Shown in pieces: positions 1 to 9,588 of a stretch of 64,000 nt of DNA. The stretch is from positions 47,009 through 111,008 of the forward strand of contig JAFYTP010000099.1 of the NCBI GenBank assembly GCA_017558775.1, read 5' to 3'. The notes under the pieces are model-generated. The model searched no databases and was not told the origin of the DNA. It worked only from the letters and a program-made list of their open reading frames with translations. Made by a program: the position numbers and the translations under genes. This DNA is from Bacteroidales bacterium. GTDB taxonomy: Bacteria > Bacteroidota > Bacteroidia > Bacteroidales > UBA932. Within the stretch, counting starts at the first letter, position 1. The number at the start of each line of letters is the position of its first letter.

Positions 1-345
1 GCTCTCGCCGCTTACAAGAAGGCTTCCGAGATCGACCCGAACTACGAGTGGGGTTACTATGGCGAAGGTTCCCTGTGGCTCCAGAAGCAGGCCGCCCTCG
101 TGGATGAGGCCAACGCTCTCCCGGTGAACGCCTACAAGGAGTACGACGCCAAGATGGAGGAAATCAGCCAGGCCCTGAAGAAAGCGGCTCCGGCTTTCGA
201 AGCCTGCTACGCCAAGGCCACGAACGAGGACCTGAAGGGCGCCGCCGCCGACTTCCTCAAGCGTGTCTACTTCGCCCTTCGTAACGAAGGCGAGGAGTAC
301 AAGGCCGCTTACGAGAAGTACAACGCCATCGTTGGTGGTGAGTAG
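1..345 (+). CDS. TPR-containing protein, C-terminal fragment
   Basis: The frame is open from the first base of the window and ends at TAG 343-345, so only about the last 114 residues are present. The segment reads as amphipathic helices, with a TPR-like helix (ASEIDPNYEWGYY) near the start and a lysine- and alanine-rich helical tail. A tetratricopeptide protein that mediates protein contacts is the best guess. The CapA-like gene starts three bases after its stop, which suggests co-transcription. The N-terminus, and so the localisation and real function, lie outside the window. Confidence 0.7.
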   Translation, partial: ALAAYKKASEIDPNYEWGYYGEGSLWLQKQAALVDEANALPVNAYKEYDAKMEEISQALKKAAPAFEACYAKATNEDLKGAAADFLKRVYFALRNEGEEYKAAYEKYNAIVGGE

Positions 346-348
346 TCG

Positions 349-1491
349 ATGGCAAGCGTGAAGCGCTTGCTCACCATATCGCTATGCTGCGTGGTTGCTT
401 TTACGGCGGCCGCGCAGCATTCGCAGTATTGGTTCTGCGTCCCGCACCCGCCCAAGAACCTTCCAGATATGGAGGCGCTGTGGCCGATGCGGTTCGACTA
501 CCTGAAACCGAAGCCGGACACGGTGTCCCTGTTCATCGTCGGGGACATCATGAGCCACCGGGCCGTGTCCAAGAGCGCGGAGGAGTATGGCTACGCCAGT
601 TTCTTCAAGCACATCGCGGACCGGGTCGCGGACGCGGACCTCGCCATCGGCAATATGGAATTCCCGCTGGCCGGAAAGCCTTACACGGGCTATCCGGCCT
701 TTTCGGGACCTGACGAATACGCCCAGTACCTGTCCGACATCGGTTTCGATGTCTTCCTGACGGCGAACAACCACATCCTGGACAAGGGGACAGAGGGCCT
801 TCGGCGCACCATCGACGTGCTGGAGCACAAGGGCCTGATCTATACGGGTGTCGCCCGGAACGAGCAGGCGGACACCCTCCTGAACCCGCTGATGCTTCAT
901 GTACGGGGGCTGACTATCGCCATCGTCAATTTTACCTATGGGACGAACACCGGTCCCTGGGATAAGTGGCCAAAGGTCAATTACATGCGGAAGGCGGAGA
1001 TTCTGCCGATGCTGGAACGGGCCCGGAAAGCCGACCTGGTTTTGGTATTTCCGCACTGGGGTATCGAGTACCAGCTCCACCATGACAAGGACCAGGAAGC
1101 GATGGCCCGCTGGCTGGTGGAGAACGGGGCCGACGTGGTGGTCGGCGCCCATCCGCACGTCATCCAGGACGTCCAATATATCGGGGACGCGCCCGTCGTG
1201 TATTCCCTGGGGAACGCCCTGTCCAATCAAAACGATTTGAATTCCCGCCTGGAGCTCGCGCTGACGCTCCGGGTGGTCCTGGAGGAAGAGAAGGCCCCGC
1301 GCCTCCTCGAACCCTCCTTCGAATACCTCTGGTGCACCAAGCCCGGGATGCTGGAGGATTCCTATTCCGCCGTCCCCGTCACCCTGCCGGACTCGCTGTG
1401 GCGGGACAAGGCTGATTACAAAAACATGCAGTCCACCTATCGGAAAATCTATGAAGAAAACCATTACCCTGGAAGCGGTCGACCCCATTGA
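349..1491 (+). CDS. CapA-family metallophosphatase-like protein, exported
   Basis: 380 residues. An N-terminal signal peptide (about residues 1-22, ending AAAQ) is followed by a CapA/PgsA-type calcineurin-like fold. Visible motifs are GDIM at 65-68, GNMEFPL at 101-107, TANNH at 138-142, PHWGIEY at 235-241, GAHPH at 266-270 and SLGN at 286-289, which together form the expected metal-binding signature. Family members are linked to poly-gamma-glutamate capsule synthesis, but many are generic periplasmic phosphatases and no pgs genes lie nearby, so the substrate is unknown. The C-terminal 41 bases overlap the start of phoH in another frame, which is more overlap than is usual. Confidence 0.85.
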   Translation: MASVKRLLTISLCCVVAFTAAAQHSQYWFCVPHPPKNLPDMEALWPMRFDYLKPKPDTVSLFIVGDIMSHRAVSKSAEEYGYASFFKHIADRVADADLAIGNMEFPLAGKPYTGYPAFSGPDEYAQYLSDIGFDVFLTANNHILDKGTEGLRRTIDVLEHKGLIYTGVARNEQADTLLNPLMLHVRGLTIAIVNFTYGTNTGPWDKWPKVNYMRKAEILPMLERARKADLVLVFPHWGIEYQLHHDKDQEAMARWLVENGADVVVGAHPHVIQDVQYIGDAPVVYSLGNALSNQNDLNSRLELALTLRVVLEEEKAPRLLEPSFEYLWCTKPGMLEDSYSAVPVTLPDSLWRDKADYKNMQSTYRKIYEENHYPGSGRPH

Positions 1492-2416
1492 ACTGTACGG
1501 CGTCGGCAACAAGATCCTCACTGAGTTCTGTTCCTATTTCCCGCACCTGAAAGTGGTGGCGCGGGGGCATGAACTCATCCTGGAAGGCCGCGAGAGCGAC
1601 ATCGAAGAGTTCCAGGTACGCTTCGGGGAACTGGTGGAGCGGCGGCACCGGAAGATGAACCTGACGGTGTACGACGTGGAGGACATCTTCGACGGTACCT
1701 CCTCGCCGGACAAGTTTCGCCTCACCGGTGACGCCATCATCGTCCACGGGACGGACGGGAAGCCCATCCGCGCCCGCAACAAGACGCAGGAAGAACTCGT
1801 GAAGGCCTATTTCGACAACGACCTCGTGTTCGCGGTCGGCCCGGCCGGAACGGGTAAGACATATATCGCCATCGCCCTGGCTGTCAGGGCGTTGAAGAAC
1901 CGGGAGATCAAGCGGATCATCCTCACGCGTCCCGCCGTGGAGGCGGGGGAGCGCCTGGGCTTCCTGCCCGGCGACCTCAAGGATAAGCTGGACCCGTATC
2001 TCCAGCCCCTCTATGACGCGCTGGAGGATATGATTCCCTCCCGCAAGCTGCAGGAATTCATGGCCGATGGCACCATCCAGATCGCCCCGCTCGCCTATAT
2101 GCGCGGCCGGACCCTGGACCGTGCCTGCGTGATCTTGGACGAAGCGCAGAACACGAGCCTCGGCCAGCTGAAGATGTTCCTGACCCGTATGGGCACGAAC
2201 GCGAAGTTCATCGTCACCGGCGACGCCACGCAGGTGGACCTGCCCCGGCGCAGTGATTCCGGCCTCCTGACCGGCATGCGCCTCCTCCGCGGCCTCAAGG
2301 GCGTCGCTATGATCACCTTCCGGAATGAGGACATCGTCCGTCATCCGCTGGTGGTCAAGATCGTGAAAGCGTTCGACGAAGTCGAAAACCCGGCCGGGAA
2401 TTTTGAAGGCGAGTGA
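1451..2416 (+). CDS. phoH: PhoH family ATPase
   Basis: 321 residues, the normal length for a cytoplasmic PhoH-like protein. An N-terminal KH-like region (about 5-75) precedes the NTPase domain with Walker A GPAGTGKT (130-137), Walker B VILDEAQN (227-234) and the TGDATQ sensor motif (256-261). The family is tied to RNA metabolism and the phosphate or stress response; its biochemical role is not settled. The start MKKTITLEAVDP matches the usual N-terminus of Bacteroidetes homologues, so the 41-base overlap with the upstream CapA-like gene is probably real. Confidence 0.93.
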   Translation: MKKTITLEAVDPIELYGVGNKILTEFCSYFPHLKVVARGHELILEGRESDIEEFQVRFGELVERRHRKMNLTVYDVEDIFDGTSSPDKFRLTGDAIIVHGTDGKPIRARNKTQEELVKAYFDNDLVFAVGPAGTGKTYIAIALAVRALKNREIKRIILTRPAVEAGERLGFLPGDLKDKLDPYLQPLYDALEDMIPSRKLQEFMADGTIQIAPLAYMRGRTLDRACVILDEAQNTSLGQLKMFLTRMGTNAKFIVTGDATQVDLPRRSDSGLLTGMRLLRGLKGVAMITFRNEDIVRHPLVVKIVKAFDEVENPAGNFEGE

Positions 2417-2432
2417 AAAACCATTACCTTTG
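2402..2432 (+). promoter_or_regulatory. Bacteroidetes-type promoter for the SPOR lipoprotein gene
   Basis: TTTG at 2402-2405, 19 bases, then TACCTTTG at 2425-2432: an exact match to the TTTG / TAnnTTTG consensus. It overlaps the end of phoH and lies 24 bases before the ATG at 2457. Confidence 0.8.
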
Positions 2433-2456
2433 TAAATTAAGGTAAACCGATAAGTT

Positions 2457-2990
2457 ATGAAACGGTCTGTCATCCTTTCCCTGGCGATCGCGGCGCTCGT
2501 GCTGAGCGGCTGCGACTTCCTCCGCTCCCTGGCCGGTAGGCCTACCTCGGAGGAACTCGCCGTCAAGCAGTCGAACATCGAGCGCGCCAAGGACGTCGCC
2601 CGCTACCAGGCGCGTATCGACTCTCTGGAACGGGTGCGGGTGCGCCTGGCCGATTCCCTGGCCGCGCTGGACGCCCATCTGCTGGATTCCCTGTCACAGA
2701 CCCAAGGCACCATCCTCAATCCCACGAAGATGGGCGGACTGTTCACGACGAAGCTGCAGTCCCGCTACTACATCGTGGTCGGGGCCTTCCGCACGCGCTC
2801 CTATGCCGAGCGTCTGCTCACCCGGTGCAATGCGGCCGGCTATACGGCCACCATCATCAGTTTCCGGAACGGCCTCCTGGCCGTGGCCGTCTGTCCTTCC
2901 GACAGCCTGAACGATTCGCTCAAGAAGCTTCGCGAACTGCGCGGGAACGGAATTTGCCCACAGGACGGCTGGATTCTAGTAAACGAATGA
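2457..2990 (+). CDS. SPOR-domain lipoprotein
   Basis: 177 residues. A signal peptide with lipobox LSGC (Cys at about 19) predicts lipid anchoring. A charged helical region with coiled-coil character (about 30-75) follows, then a SPOR-like domain from about 95 to the end (YYIVVGAFRTRSYAERLL, then YTATII). SPOR domains bind denuded septal peptidoglycan, so a periplasmic cell-wall or division role is likely. It has its own consensus promoter and is followed after four bases by the M28-like gene. Confidence 0.8.
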   Translation: MKRSVILSLAIAALVLSGCDFLRSLAGRPTSEELAVKQSNIERAKDVARYQARIDSLERVRVRLADSLAALDAHLLDSLSQTQGTILNPTKMGGLFTTKLQSRYYIVVGAFRTRSYAERLLTRCNAAGYTATIISFRNGLLAVAVCPSDSLNDSLKKLRELRGNGICPQDGWILVNE

Positions 2991-2994
2991 TGGT

Positions 2995-4356
2995 ATGAAG
3001 CGAATTCTTCTCGCAGCGGCTTGCCTGCTGCTTTCCACAGCCCTGCCAGCGCAGTTCAAGACCGGCACCGGCTCCTATGACGACCTGTATGACTCCGAGA
3101 CGGTCCATGCGTTCAAAGAGCATGTCTCCTATCTCTCCTCCGCTGCCCTGGAAGGCCGTAAGGCCGGTTCCGAGGGTGAGAAAGACGCGGCCGAATATGT
3201 GGCCCGTGCCCTGGAAAAGTACGGAGTGGACCTCGTCTCCCCGGTGACGGGACAGGAGTTCGGCATCGCCCGCGAGGGTATGGACACCCTCACTTCCCGC
3301 AACGTCGTTGGCTTTATCCCGGGATGGGACAAGTCCCTGAATGACAGCTATATCGTTATCGGCGCCCGCCTGGACAACCTGGGCATGGACACTTATCTCC
3401 TGAATGGAGAACCTACCCGCCGCATCTATTACGGGGCCAATGGCAACGCCTCCGGCCTCGCGATGCTGCTGGAGCTCGCGTCCCGTCTTTCGACGAACCG
3501 CGTCCTCCTGCGCCGCAACGTCCTGTTCGTGGCCTTCGGCGCTTCCCAGGAGACCCTCGCCGGTTCCTGGTATTTCCTGAACCGCTCGTTCTCCGATGTC
3601 GACCATATCGACGCAATGGTGAACCTGGACATGCTGGGCACCCTCGAGCGCGGCTTCTACGCCTATACTTCCTCCAACGAGGACATGGACCGAGGCGTCC
3701 GCGCCCTGCAGGGGGAGCTCCTTCCCGTCCAGGCGCAGCTTACCAACGAAGAACCTTACCCCTCCGACCATCAGGCCTTCTACGACAAGGAAATCCCGTC
3801 CATCCTCTTTACGACGGGCCGCTATCCCGAGCATGACACGGGTCGCGACACCTTTGACATCGTGGACTTCGACGGTATGGAGCGGGAACTCGAATACATC
3901 TACACCTATACGGTCGCGCTTTGCAACGGCACCCGCCCGTTGTTCCGGCAAGACAGCGGCAAGTCGCCGGCCCCGGTGCCTGACGCCGTCTCTTGGAACG
4001 ATGTCGACGTGAAGCCCGTCTTCCTCACCTCCAACGATCCTTCCTTCTTCCTGGAGAAATGGGTCTACCAGTACCTGAAGTATCCCAAGTATGCCGTCGA
4101 AAACGGCATCCAGGGACGCGTGTACGTGGATTTCGTGGTCGATGAGAGCGGAAACGTCAAGGACGTCAAGGTGTCCCGCAGCGTGCATACGGCGCTGGAC
4201 GACGAGGCTATCCGGGTGGTTTCGGCTTCGCCCAAGTGGCGGCCGGGACGGCACCGCGGCAAGAAGGTGAAGGTGGCCATGACCATCCCGGTGGATTTCC
4301 GCCTGGAGAAAAATACCAAGAACTCAATAGGAATTAACGGACAGAGAATTAAATAA
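2995..4356 (+). CDS. M28-like (probably inactive) peptidase fused to TonB C-terminal domain
   Basis: 453 residues. Signal peptide 1-20; M28 aminopeptidase fold about 35-315; TonB C-terminal domain about 355-437 (YPKYAVENGIQGRVYVDF, later WRPGR). In the M28 part the ligand positions are changed: the metal His of the usual GAHxD motif is Arg (IGARLDN, R125), the bridging Asp of GADDNASG is lost (GANGNASG, 147-154), and the catalytic Glu-Glu pair before xGLxGS aligns with Ser184-Gln185. Only Asp212 (NLDMLG) and His259 (SDHQAF) remain. A binding or scaffold role in the envelope therefore looks more likely than hydrolysis. Without an N-terminal TonB helix or Pro-rich stalk it is not a classical TonB. 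It sits directly upstream of leuS. Confidence 0.8.
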   Translation: MKRILLAAACLLLSTALPAQFKTGTGSYDDLYDSETVHAFKEHVSYLSSAALEGRKAGSEGEKDAAEYVARALEKYGVDLVSPVTGQEFGIAREGMDTLTSRNVVGFIPGWDKSLNDSYIVIGARLDNLGMDTYLLNGEPTRRIYYGANGNASGLAMLLELASRLSTNRVLLRRNVLFVAFGASQETLAGSWYFLNRSFSDVDHIDAMVNLDMLGTLERGFYAYTSSNEDMDRGVRALQGELLPVQAQLTNEEPYPSDHQAFYDKEIPSILFTTGRYPEHDTGRDTFDIVDFDGMERELEYIYTYTVALCNGTRPLFRQDSGKSPAPVPDAVSWNDVDVKPVFLTSNDPSFFLEKWVYQYLKYPKYAVENGIQGRVYVDFVVDESGNVKDVKVSRSVHTALDDEAIRVVSASPKWRPGRHRGKKVKVAMTIPVDFRLEKNTKNSIGINGQRIK

Positions 4357-4362
4357 TCACCT

Positions 4363-7122
4363 ATGGAATATAATTTTATCGAGATTGAAAAGAAGTGGCA
4401 GGACTGGTGGGCTGAGCACAAGACGTACCAGGCTCAGCCCGACACCGCCAAACCGAAATACTATGTCCTGGACATGTTCCCGTATCCGTCGGGCGCGGGA
4501 CTTCACGTAGGACATCCGCTGGGATACATCGCCAGTGACATCTTTTCCCGTTACAAGCGCCTGAAGGGCTTCAACGTCCTCCATCCGATGGGCTACGACG
4601 CTTTCGGTCTCCCCGCCGAGCAGTACGCCATCCAGACCGGCCAGCACCCGGAGAAGACCACGCACGACAACGTGGCCCGCTACCGCAGCCAGCTGGACCG
4701 CATCGGTTTCTCCTATGACTGGGACCGCGAGTTCCGCACCAGCGATCCGGACTACTACAAGTGGACCCAGTGGGCCTTCCTGAAGATGTTCGGCAGCTGG
4801 TATGACAACCGCCTCCAGAAGGCGCGTCCGATCGAGGAACTCGTCGCCGCCTTCGAGAAGGACGGCTCTATCGCCGTGGACGCCGCGAACAACGACGCCC
4901 CCGTCTTTACCGCCGAGCAGTGGAAGGCCTTCAGCGAGAAGGAGAAGGCCGATGTCCTGATGCACTACCGCATCGCCTACCAGGGCGAGTCCACCGTGAA
5001 CTGGTGCCCGCAGCTGGGAACCGTCCTTGCCAATGACGAGGTCAAGGAAGGCTATTCCGTCCGTGGCGGCTATCCCGTCTATCAGAAGAAGATGACCCAG
5101 TGGCAACTCCGCGTCTCGGCCTATGCGCCGCGCCTGTTGGACGCCCTGGACCGCCTGGACTGGACGGATTCCCTGAAGGAGATGCAGCGCAACTGGATCG
5201 GCAAGTCCCAGGGCGCCGAGATGGTGTTCAAGATGGAGTGCGACGGCCGCAGCTATGACGTCACCATCTTCACCACCCGGGCCGACACCGTCTTCGGCGT
5301 GACCTTCATGGTCCTGGCCCCGGAGAGCGAGTGGGTGGCCAAATTGACCTCCGCCTCCCAGAAAGAGGCCGTGGAAGCCTATCTGGACAGCGTCAAGAAG
5401 AAGACCGAGCGCGAGCGCATCGCCGGCAAGGCGGTGACGGGCGTGTTCTCCGGTTCCTATGCCGTCAATCCGCTCACCGGCGAGAAAGTGCCGGTGTGGA
5501 TCGCCGAATATGTCCTCGCCGGCTACGGCACGGGCGCCATCATGGCCGTCCCTGCCCATGACAGCCGCGACTACGCCTTCGCGAAGAAGTTCGACCTCCC
5601 CATCATCCCGCTCATCGAGGGTGCCGATGTCTCCGAGGAGAGCTTCGACGCCAAGGAAGGCATCATGATGAACAGCGGTTTCCTGAACGGAATGTCCGTG
5701 AAGGAGGCCATCCCCGCCGCCATCGACTATGTCGAATCCCACGGCCTGGGCCGCCGGAAGGTGAACTACCGTCTCCGCGACGCCATCTTCTCCCGCCAGC
5801 GCTACTGGGGTGAGCCGTTCCCGATTTACTTCAAGGACGGCATCGCCACCCCGATTCCCTTCGACAAGCTCCCGTTGACCTTGCCGGAGATTGACGAATA
5901 CAAGCCCACCGAGGCCGGCGATCCGCCGCTCGCCCGCGCGAAGGACTGGACCTATGACGGTTATCCGCTGGAAACCAGCACGATGCCGGGCTTCGCGGGC
6001 TCCAGCGCCTACTATCTCCGCTACATGGATCCGCACAATGACAATGCGCTCGTTTCCAAGGAGGCGGATGAGTACTGGCGGAACGTGGACCTGTATGTCG
6101 GCGGTACCGAGCATGCGACGGGCCACCTGATCTACAGCCGTTTCTGGAACAAGTTCCTGTATGACCTGGGCTATGTCTGCGAGGACGAGCCGTTCAAGAA
6201 GCTCATCAACCAGGGTATGATCCAGGGCCGCTCCAACTTCGTCTACCGTATCGTCAACACGAACACCTTCGTCTCCTACGGCCTCAAGGACAAGTACGAG
6301 ACGACGGAGATCCATGTCGATGTCAACATCGTCCGCAACGACCGTCTGGACCTCAACGCCTTCAAGGCCTGGCGTCCGGAGTTCGCCAACGCGGAATTCA
6401 TCCTCGAAGACGGCGAGTACGTGTGCGGATGGGCGATCGAGAAGATGTCCAAGTCCATGTTCAACGTCGTGAACCCCGACTACGTGTGCGACACCTACGG
6501 CGCCGACACCCTGCGCCTGTACGAGATGTTCCTCGGACCGGTGGAACAGGCCAAGCCCTGGAGCACCGACGGCATCGACGGGGTGAACCGCTTCCTCAAG
6601 AAGATCTGGCGCCTGTTCTGGGACCGCGACAACTGGCTGGTCACCGACGAGAAGCCCACGGCGGACGAGCTCAAGGCCCTGCACAAGCTCATCGGCAAGG
6701 AGCAGGAGGACATCGAGCATTTCTCCTACAACACCACCGTATCGGCCTTCATGATCGCCCTGAACGACCTCCAGGGCTGTTCCAAGCGCGCCATCCTGGA
6801 GCCACTCCTCATTCTGCTGTCCCCGTTCGCCCCGCACATCGCGGAGGAACTGTGGCACCAGCTGGGCCACGAGGATTCCATCACCTACGCCGCCTTCCCG
6901 GAATATCACGAGGAGTATACGGTGGAGAACTCCGTCAAGTACCCGGTCTCCTTCAACGGCAAGACCCGCTTCTTTGTCGATGTTCCCGCCACCCTGACTC
7001 CGGCCGAGGTCGAGGCAATCGTCCGCGGCCACGAGAACACGGGCAAGTATGTCGGGGAGATGTCCATCGCCAAGGTGATCGTCGTCCCGGGCCGCATCGT
7101 GAACGTCGTGCTTAAAAAGTAA
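4363..7122 (+). CDS. leuS: Leucine--tRNA ligase
   Basis: 919 residues, the normal size for a bacterial LeuRS that charges tRNA-Leu in the cytoplasm. The class I signatures are present: HVGH at 48-51 and KMSKS at 694-698, with the editing (CP1) domain between them ([18 protein letters not shown]). The C-terminal anticodon-binding and tRNA-interacting regions are complete. The ATG lies six bases after the preceding stop, and no promoter is visible in the short gap, so read-through from upstream is likely. Confidence 0.98.
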   Translation: MEYNFIEIEKKWQDWWAEHKTYQAQPDTAKPKYYVLDMFPYPSGAGLHVGHPLGYIASDIFSRYKRLKGFNVLHPMGYDAFGLPAEQYAIQTGQHPEKTTHDNVARYRSQLDRIGFSYDWDREFRTSDPDYYKWTQWAFLKMFGSWYDNRLQKARPIEELVAAFEKDGSIAVDAANNDAPVFTAEQWKAFSEKEKADVLMHYRIAYQGESTVNWCPQLGTVLANDEVKEGYSVRGGYPVYQKKMTQWQLRVSAYAPRLLDALDRLDWTDSLKEMQRNWIGKSQGAEMVFKMECDGRSYDVTIFTTRADTVFGVTFMVLAPESEWVAKLTSASQKEAVEAYLDSVKKKTERERIAGKAVTGVFSGSYAVNPLTGEKVPVWIAEYVLAGYGTGAIMAVPAHDSRDYAFAKKFDLPIIPLIEGADVSEESFDAKEGIMMNSGFLNGMSVKEAIPAAIDYVESHGLGRRKVNYRLRDAIFSRQRYWGEPFPIYFKDGIATPIPFDKLPLTLPEIDEYKPTEAGDPPLARAKDWTYDGYPLETSTMPGFAGSSAYYLRYMDPHNDNALVSKEADEYWRNVDLYVGGTEHATGHLIYSRFWNKFLYDLGYVCEDEPFKKLINQGMIQGRSNFVYRIVNTNTFVSYGLKDKYETTEIHVDVNIVRNDRLDLNAFKAWRPEFANAEFILEDGEYVCGWAIEKMSKSMFNVVNPDYVCDTYGADTLRLYEMFLGPVEQAKPWSTDGIDGVNRFLKKIWRLFWDRDNWLVTDEKPTADELKALHKLIGKEQEDIEHFSYNTTVSAFMIALNDLQGCSKRAILEPLLILLSPFAPHIAEELWHQLGHEDSITYAAFPEYHEEYTVENSVKYPVSFNGKTRFFVDVPATLTPAEVEAIVRGHENTGKYVGEMSIAKVIVVPGRIVNVVLKK

Positions 7123-7127
7123 CCGTC

Positions 7128-8045
7128 ATGGCAAGGAGTAAAGTTCTGGCCTATATTTATGACTATTTCGTCATCTCCCTGGGCGTCGTGCTCTTCGTGA
7201 TGGCGTGGCAGTGTTTCCTCCTTCCCAACAACATGATCGACGGCGGACTCACCGGTGCGTCCGCCTTGCTCGCCATGGTCACCGGGGTTTCCGTGGACAT
7301 CTGGTACTTCGGCATCAATGTGCTCCTCCTTGTGCTCGCATGGTTCGTCCTCGGGAAGGGGTTCGGCGTCAAGACCGTCTATGCCATCGTGCTGTCCACC
7401 CTGCTTTTCCGTATCCTGGGAAATGAGAACATGTCCTGGCTCTGGTCCGTGGAAGGGAACGTGCTGCATGTCAAGGAAGCCATCCTGGTGCCGGTCATCG
7501 GCGGTCTCATGGAGGCCGTCGGACTGGCCATGATCATCATGCGGGGCGGTTCCACGGGCGGAACGGACATCCTGGCGCTCATCGTGAACAAGTTCTGGCC
7601 CATCACCGTCGGCCGCTTCTACCTGTATGCGGACTTCGTGGTGATCACCCTGCTGATCCTGGTCCCGGGGCACTGCTTCACGGACGTGGTGTACGGTTAC
7701 GTCACCATGGGCGTCTGCGCCTTCGTGCTGGATCTGATCATCCTGGGCAAGGATTCCACCGTGCAGGTCATCATCTTCTCGGATAAGATCAACGAGATCG
7801 CGGATTACATCACCAAGGACATGGAACGCGGCGTCACCGCCCTCAAGGCTGTCGGCTGGTATACGCAGACGGACCGCCTGGTGCTGATGGTCATGATCCG
7901 CCGGACGGAGCTCTCCGACCTCGTGAAATCCATCAAGGAGGTGGACGACAAGGCTTTCGTGACGGTGGTCCCCGCGAACAACGTCTTTGGCGAAGGCTTC
8001 GACGAAATCAAGGTGGGTCTCCCGCGCAAAAAGAAAAACCAATAA
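7128..8045 (+). CDS. YitT family membrane protein (copy 1)
   Basis: 305 residues. An N-terminal block of about five membrane helices (DUF161/YitT, about 10-200) includes the family motif GGSTGGTDI at about 144-152. A soluble DUF2179 domain follows (about 205-300; KDMERGVTALKAVGWYT). YitT proteins are widespread inner-membrane proteins of uncertain transport function. It starts five bases after leuS and is followed by a second paralogue three bases downstream, so the two are probably co-transcribed and may work as a pair. Confidence 0.88.
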   Translation: MARSKVLAYIYDYFVISLGVVLFVMAWQCFLLPNNMIDGGLTGASALLAMVTGVSVDIWYFGINVLLLVLAWFVLGKGFGVKTVYAIVLSTLLFRILGNENMSWLWSVEGNVLHVKEAILVPVIGGLMEAVGLAMIIMRGGSTGGTDILALIVNKFWPITVGRFYLYADFVVITLLILVPGHCFTDVVYGYVTMGVCAFVLDLIILGKDSTVQVIIFSDKINEIADYITKDMERGVTALKAVGWYTQTDRLVLMVMIRRTELSDLVKSIKEVDDKAFVTVVPANNVFGEGFDEIKVGLPRKKKNQ

Positions 8046-8048
8046 GCT

Positions 8049-9029
8049 ATGGCTGTACTTCAGAAGTCCTTATGGACCCGGGTCAAGGAGTGGTTGCTCG
8101 TCACCCTCGGCATCCTGATCTACGTGACGGGCTGGTCGCTCTTCCTGATGCCCAACAACCTGGTGGGCGGGGGAGTCTCCGGTATCGCTTCCATGATCCA
8201 GTACGCGACGAACGGAACCATCCAGATGGGTTACACCTATTTCGTGCTCAACGCCATCCTCATCGTCGCGGCCGTCATCGTAATCGGCATGGGCTTTGGC
8301 GCGAAGACCATCTACGCCATCATCCTGGCTTCCATCGGCCTGCGCTTTCTGCCCGGGGTTTTCCCGACGGAGATCATCCAGACGCTGGCCCTGCAGAACG
8401 GCAAGCTGATGTCCACCCTCTGCGGCGGTTTGATGGCCGGTATCGGCATCGGCATGTCCATCTCCAACGGTGGCAGCACCGGCGGTACGGACATTATCGC
8501 CTTGATTTACACCAAGTACCGCAATGTTTCTCCGGGCAAGGTGATCCTGTACCTGGACTTCATCATTATCCTGTCGTCCCTGCTGATCCCTTCCATCGTC
8601 CCGGACCTCGACCCCGAGACGGGCAAGCAGCTCCTCGGTGCCGACGGGCAGCCGGTCACGCACCTGATGCCGTTCTCGGAAAAGGTGACGACGGTGATCT
8701 ACGGTCTCATCCTGGTGACGGTGAACAGCCGGGTCGTGGACATGTACCTGTCCGGTTCCCAGCAGAGCGTCCAGCTGTTCATCCTGTCCAAGAAATATAA
8801 GGAAATCGCCGATTCCATCACCCAGGACCTGCACCGGGGCGTCACCGTCCTGGACGGCAAGGGTTGGTACACCAAGGAACCCACCGAGGTGCTGATGGTG
8901 ATCACGCGAAAAACCGATTTGAACTTGCTTCTCCGATATATCAAAGCCATCGACTCCAACGCCTTCCTGTCCGTCTCCTCCGTGAACGGCGTCTATGGGC
9001 AGGGCTTCGATACGATCAAAGGAAAATAG
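8049..9029 (+). CDS. YitT family membrane protein (copy 2)
   Basis: 326 residues, a paralogue of the preceding gene. It shares the N-terminal LPNNLVGGGVSG-type segment, the GGSTGGTDI motif and the DUF2179 C-terminus (LHRGVTVLDGKGWYT). It differs by an extra hydrophilic loop of about 25 residues between membrane helices (DPETGKQLLGADGQP). The tandem arrangement indicates an old duplication. The last base of its TAG stop is the first base of a 19-bp inverted repeat that brackets the next gene. Confidence 0.88.
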   Translation: MAVLQKSLWTRVKEWLLVTLGILIYVTGWSLFLMPNNLVGGGVSGIASMIQYATNGTIQMGYTYFVLNAILIVAAVIVIGMGFGAKTIYAIILASIGLRFLPGVFPTEIIQTLALQNGKLMSTLCGGLMAGIGIGMSISNGGSTGGTDIIALIYTKYRNVSPGKVILYLDFIIILSSLLIPSIVPDLDPETGKQLLGADGQPVTHLMPFSEKVTTVIYGLILVTVNSRVVDMYLSGSQQSVQLFILSKKYKEIADSITQDLHRGVTVLDGKGWYTKEPTEVLMVITRKTDLNLLLRYIKAIDSNAFLSVSSVNGVYGQGFDTIKGK

Positions 9030-9047
9030 GTCTTTCCCTGAGGGGCG
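9029..9047 (+). repeat. Left arm of an inverted repeat flanking the AraC-type gene
   Basis: GGTCTTTCCCTGAGGGGCG matches the reverse complement of 9589-9607 at 17 of 19 positions. The two arms enclose the regulator gene at 9063-9584 almost exactly. Confidence 0.6.
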
Positions 9048-9062
9048 AAAAACCGTCAGCGA

Positions 9063-9584
9063 ATGTCTCAAGTCCTGCTACTGTTTTTCGCTCCGGTCCT
9101 CCTGGCTGGAGTATACCACTTGGGCCGCCGGAAGTCCCTCCGCGAAATGGAGCGGCGCCAGACGGCCACCCCCTTGAAAAAGGGGGACGACAACACCGAA
9201 TCATCGGCAGACGGGCCAAATGCTGTCGACCAGTTCCTTTACGACAGGTGTTGCCGGTACATGGCGGACCGCAAGCCTTTCCTGGTGGAGTCCTTCTCCC
9301 TGGGTGACCTTGCGAGCGTGCTGTTTACCAACAAGGTATATCTCTCCAAGACCATCAACTACTTCTCCGGAAAGAATTTCCGAAGCTATATCAACCACTA
9401 TCGGGTGATGTACGCGATGGAGCTGTTCCGGAAGAACAAGTCGCTCACAGTGTCGGAACTCGGATCCCTGTCCGGCTTCCACTCGGGCACCACCTTCAAT
9501 CAGGCCTTCAAGGCCGTCATGCAGGAGTCGCCCAGCACCTGGTGCGCTAGGTTGAGGAAGAAAAACCGCGAATTTCTTAAGTAG
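9063..9584 (+). CDS. Membrane-anchored AraC-type HTH regulator
   Basis: 173 residues. The N-terminus is one hydrophobic helix (about 3-18, LLLFFAPVLLAGV) followed by basic residues, then a charged linker and a C-terminal AraC/XylS double helix-turn-helix domain (about 80-170; VYLSKTINYFSGKNFRSYI, then SGFHSGTTFNQAFK). No sensory domain is present, so this is a minimal regulator that would sit on the inner face of the membrane. It may be a shortened version of the large Bacteroidetes membrane AraC proteins. Target genes are unknown; candidates are the adjacent YitT pair. A 19-bp inverted repeat brackets the gene, and a terminator follows. Confidence 0.8.
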   Translation: MSQVLLLFFAPVLLAGVYHLGRRKSLREMERRQTATPLKKGDDNTESSADGPNAVDQFLYDRCCRYMADRKPFLVESFSLGDLASVLFTNKVYLSKTINYFSGKNFRSYINHYRVMYAMELFRKNKSLTVSELGSLSGFHSGTTFNQAFKAVMQESPSTWCARLRKKNREFLK

Positions 9585-9588
9585 AACC

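Noticed and set aside
4357-7032. Very long open frame (891 codons) antisense to leuS
   Set aside because: leuS has all family motifs; high GC and G/C-ending codons keep the opposite strand open. The antisense product is low-complexity and matches no family.
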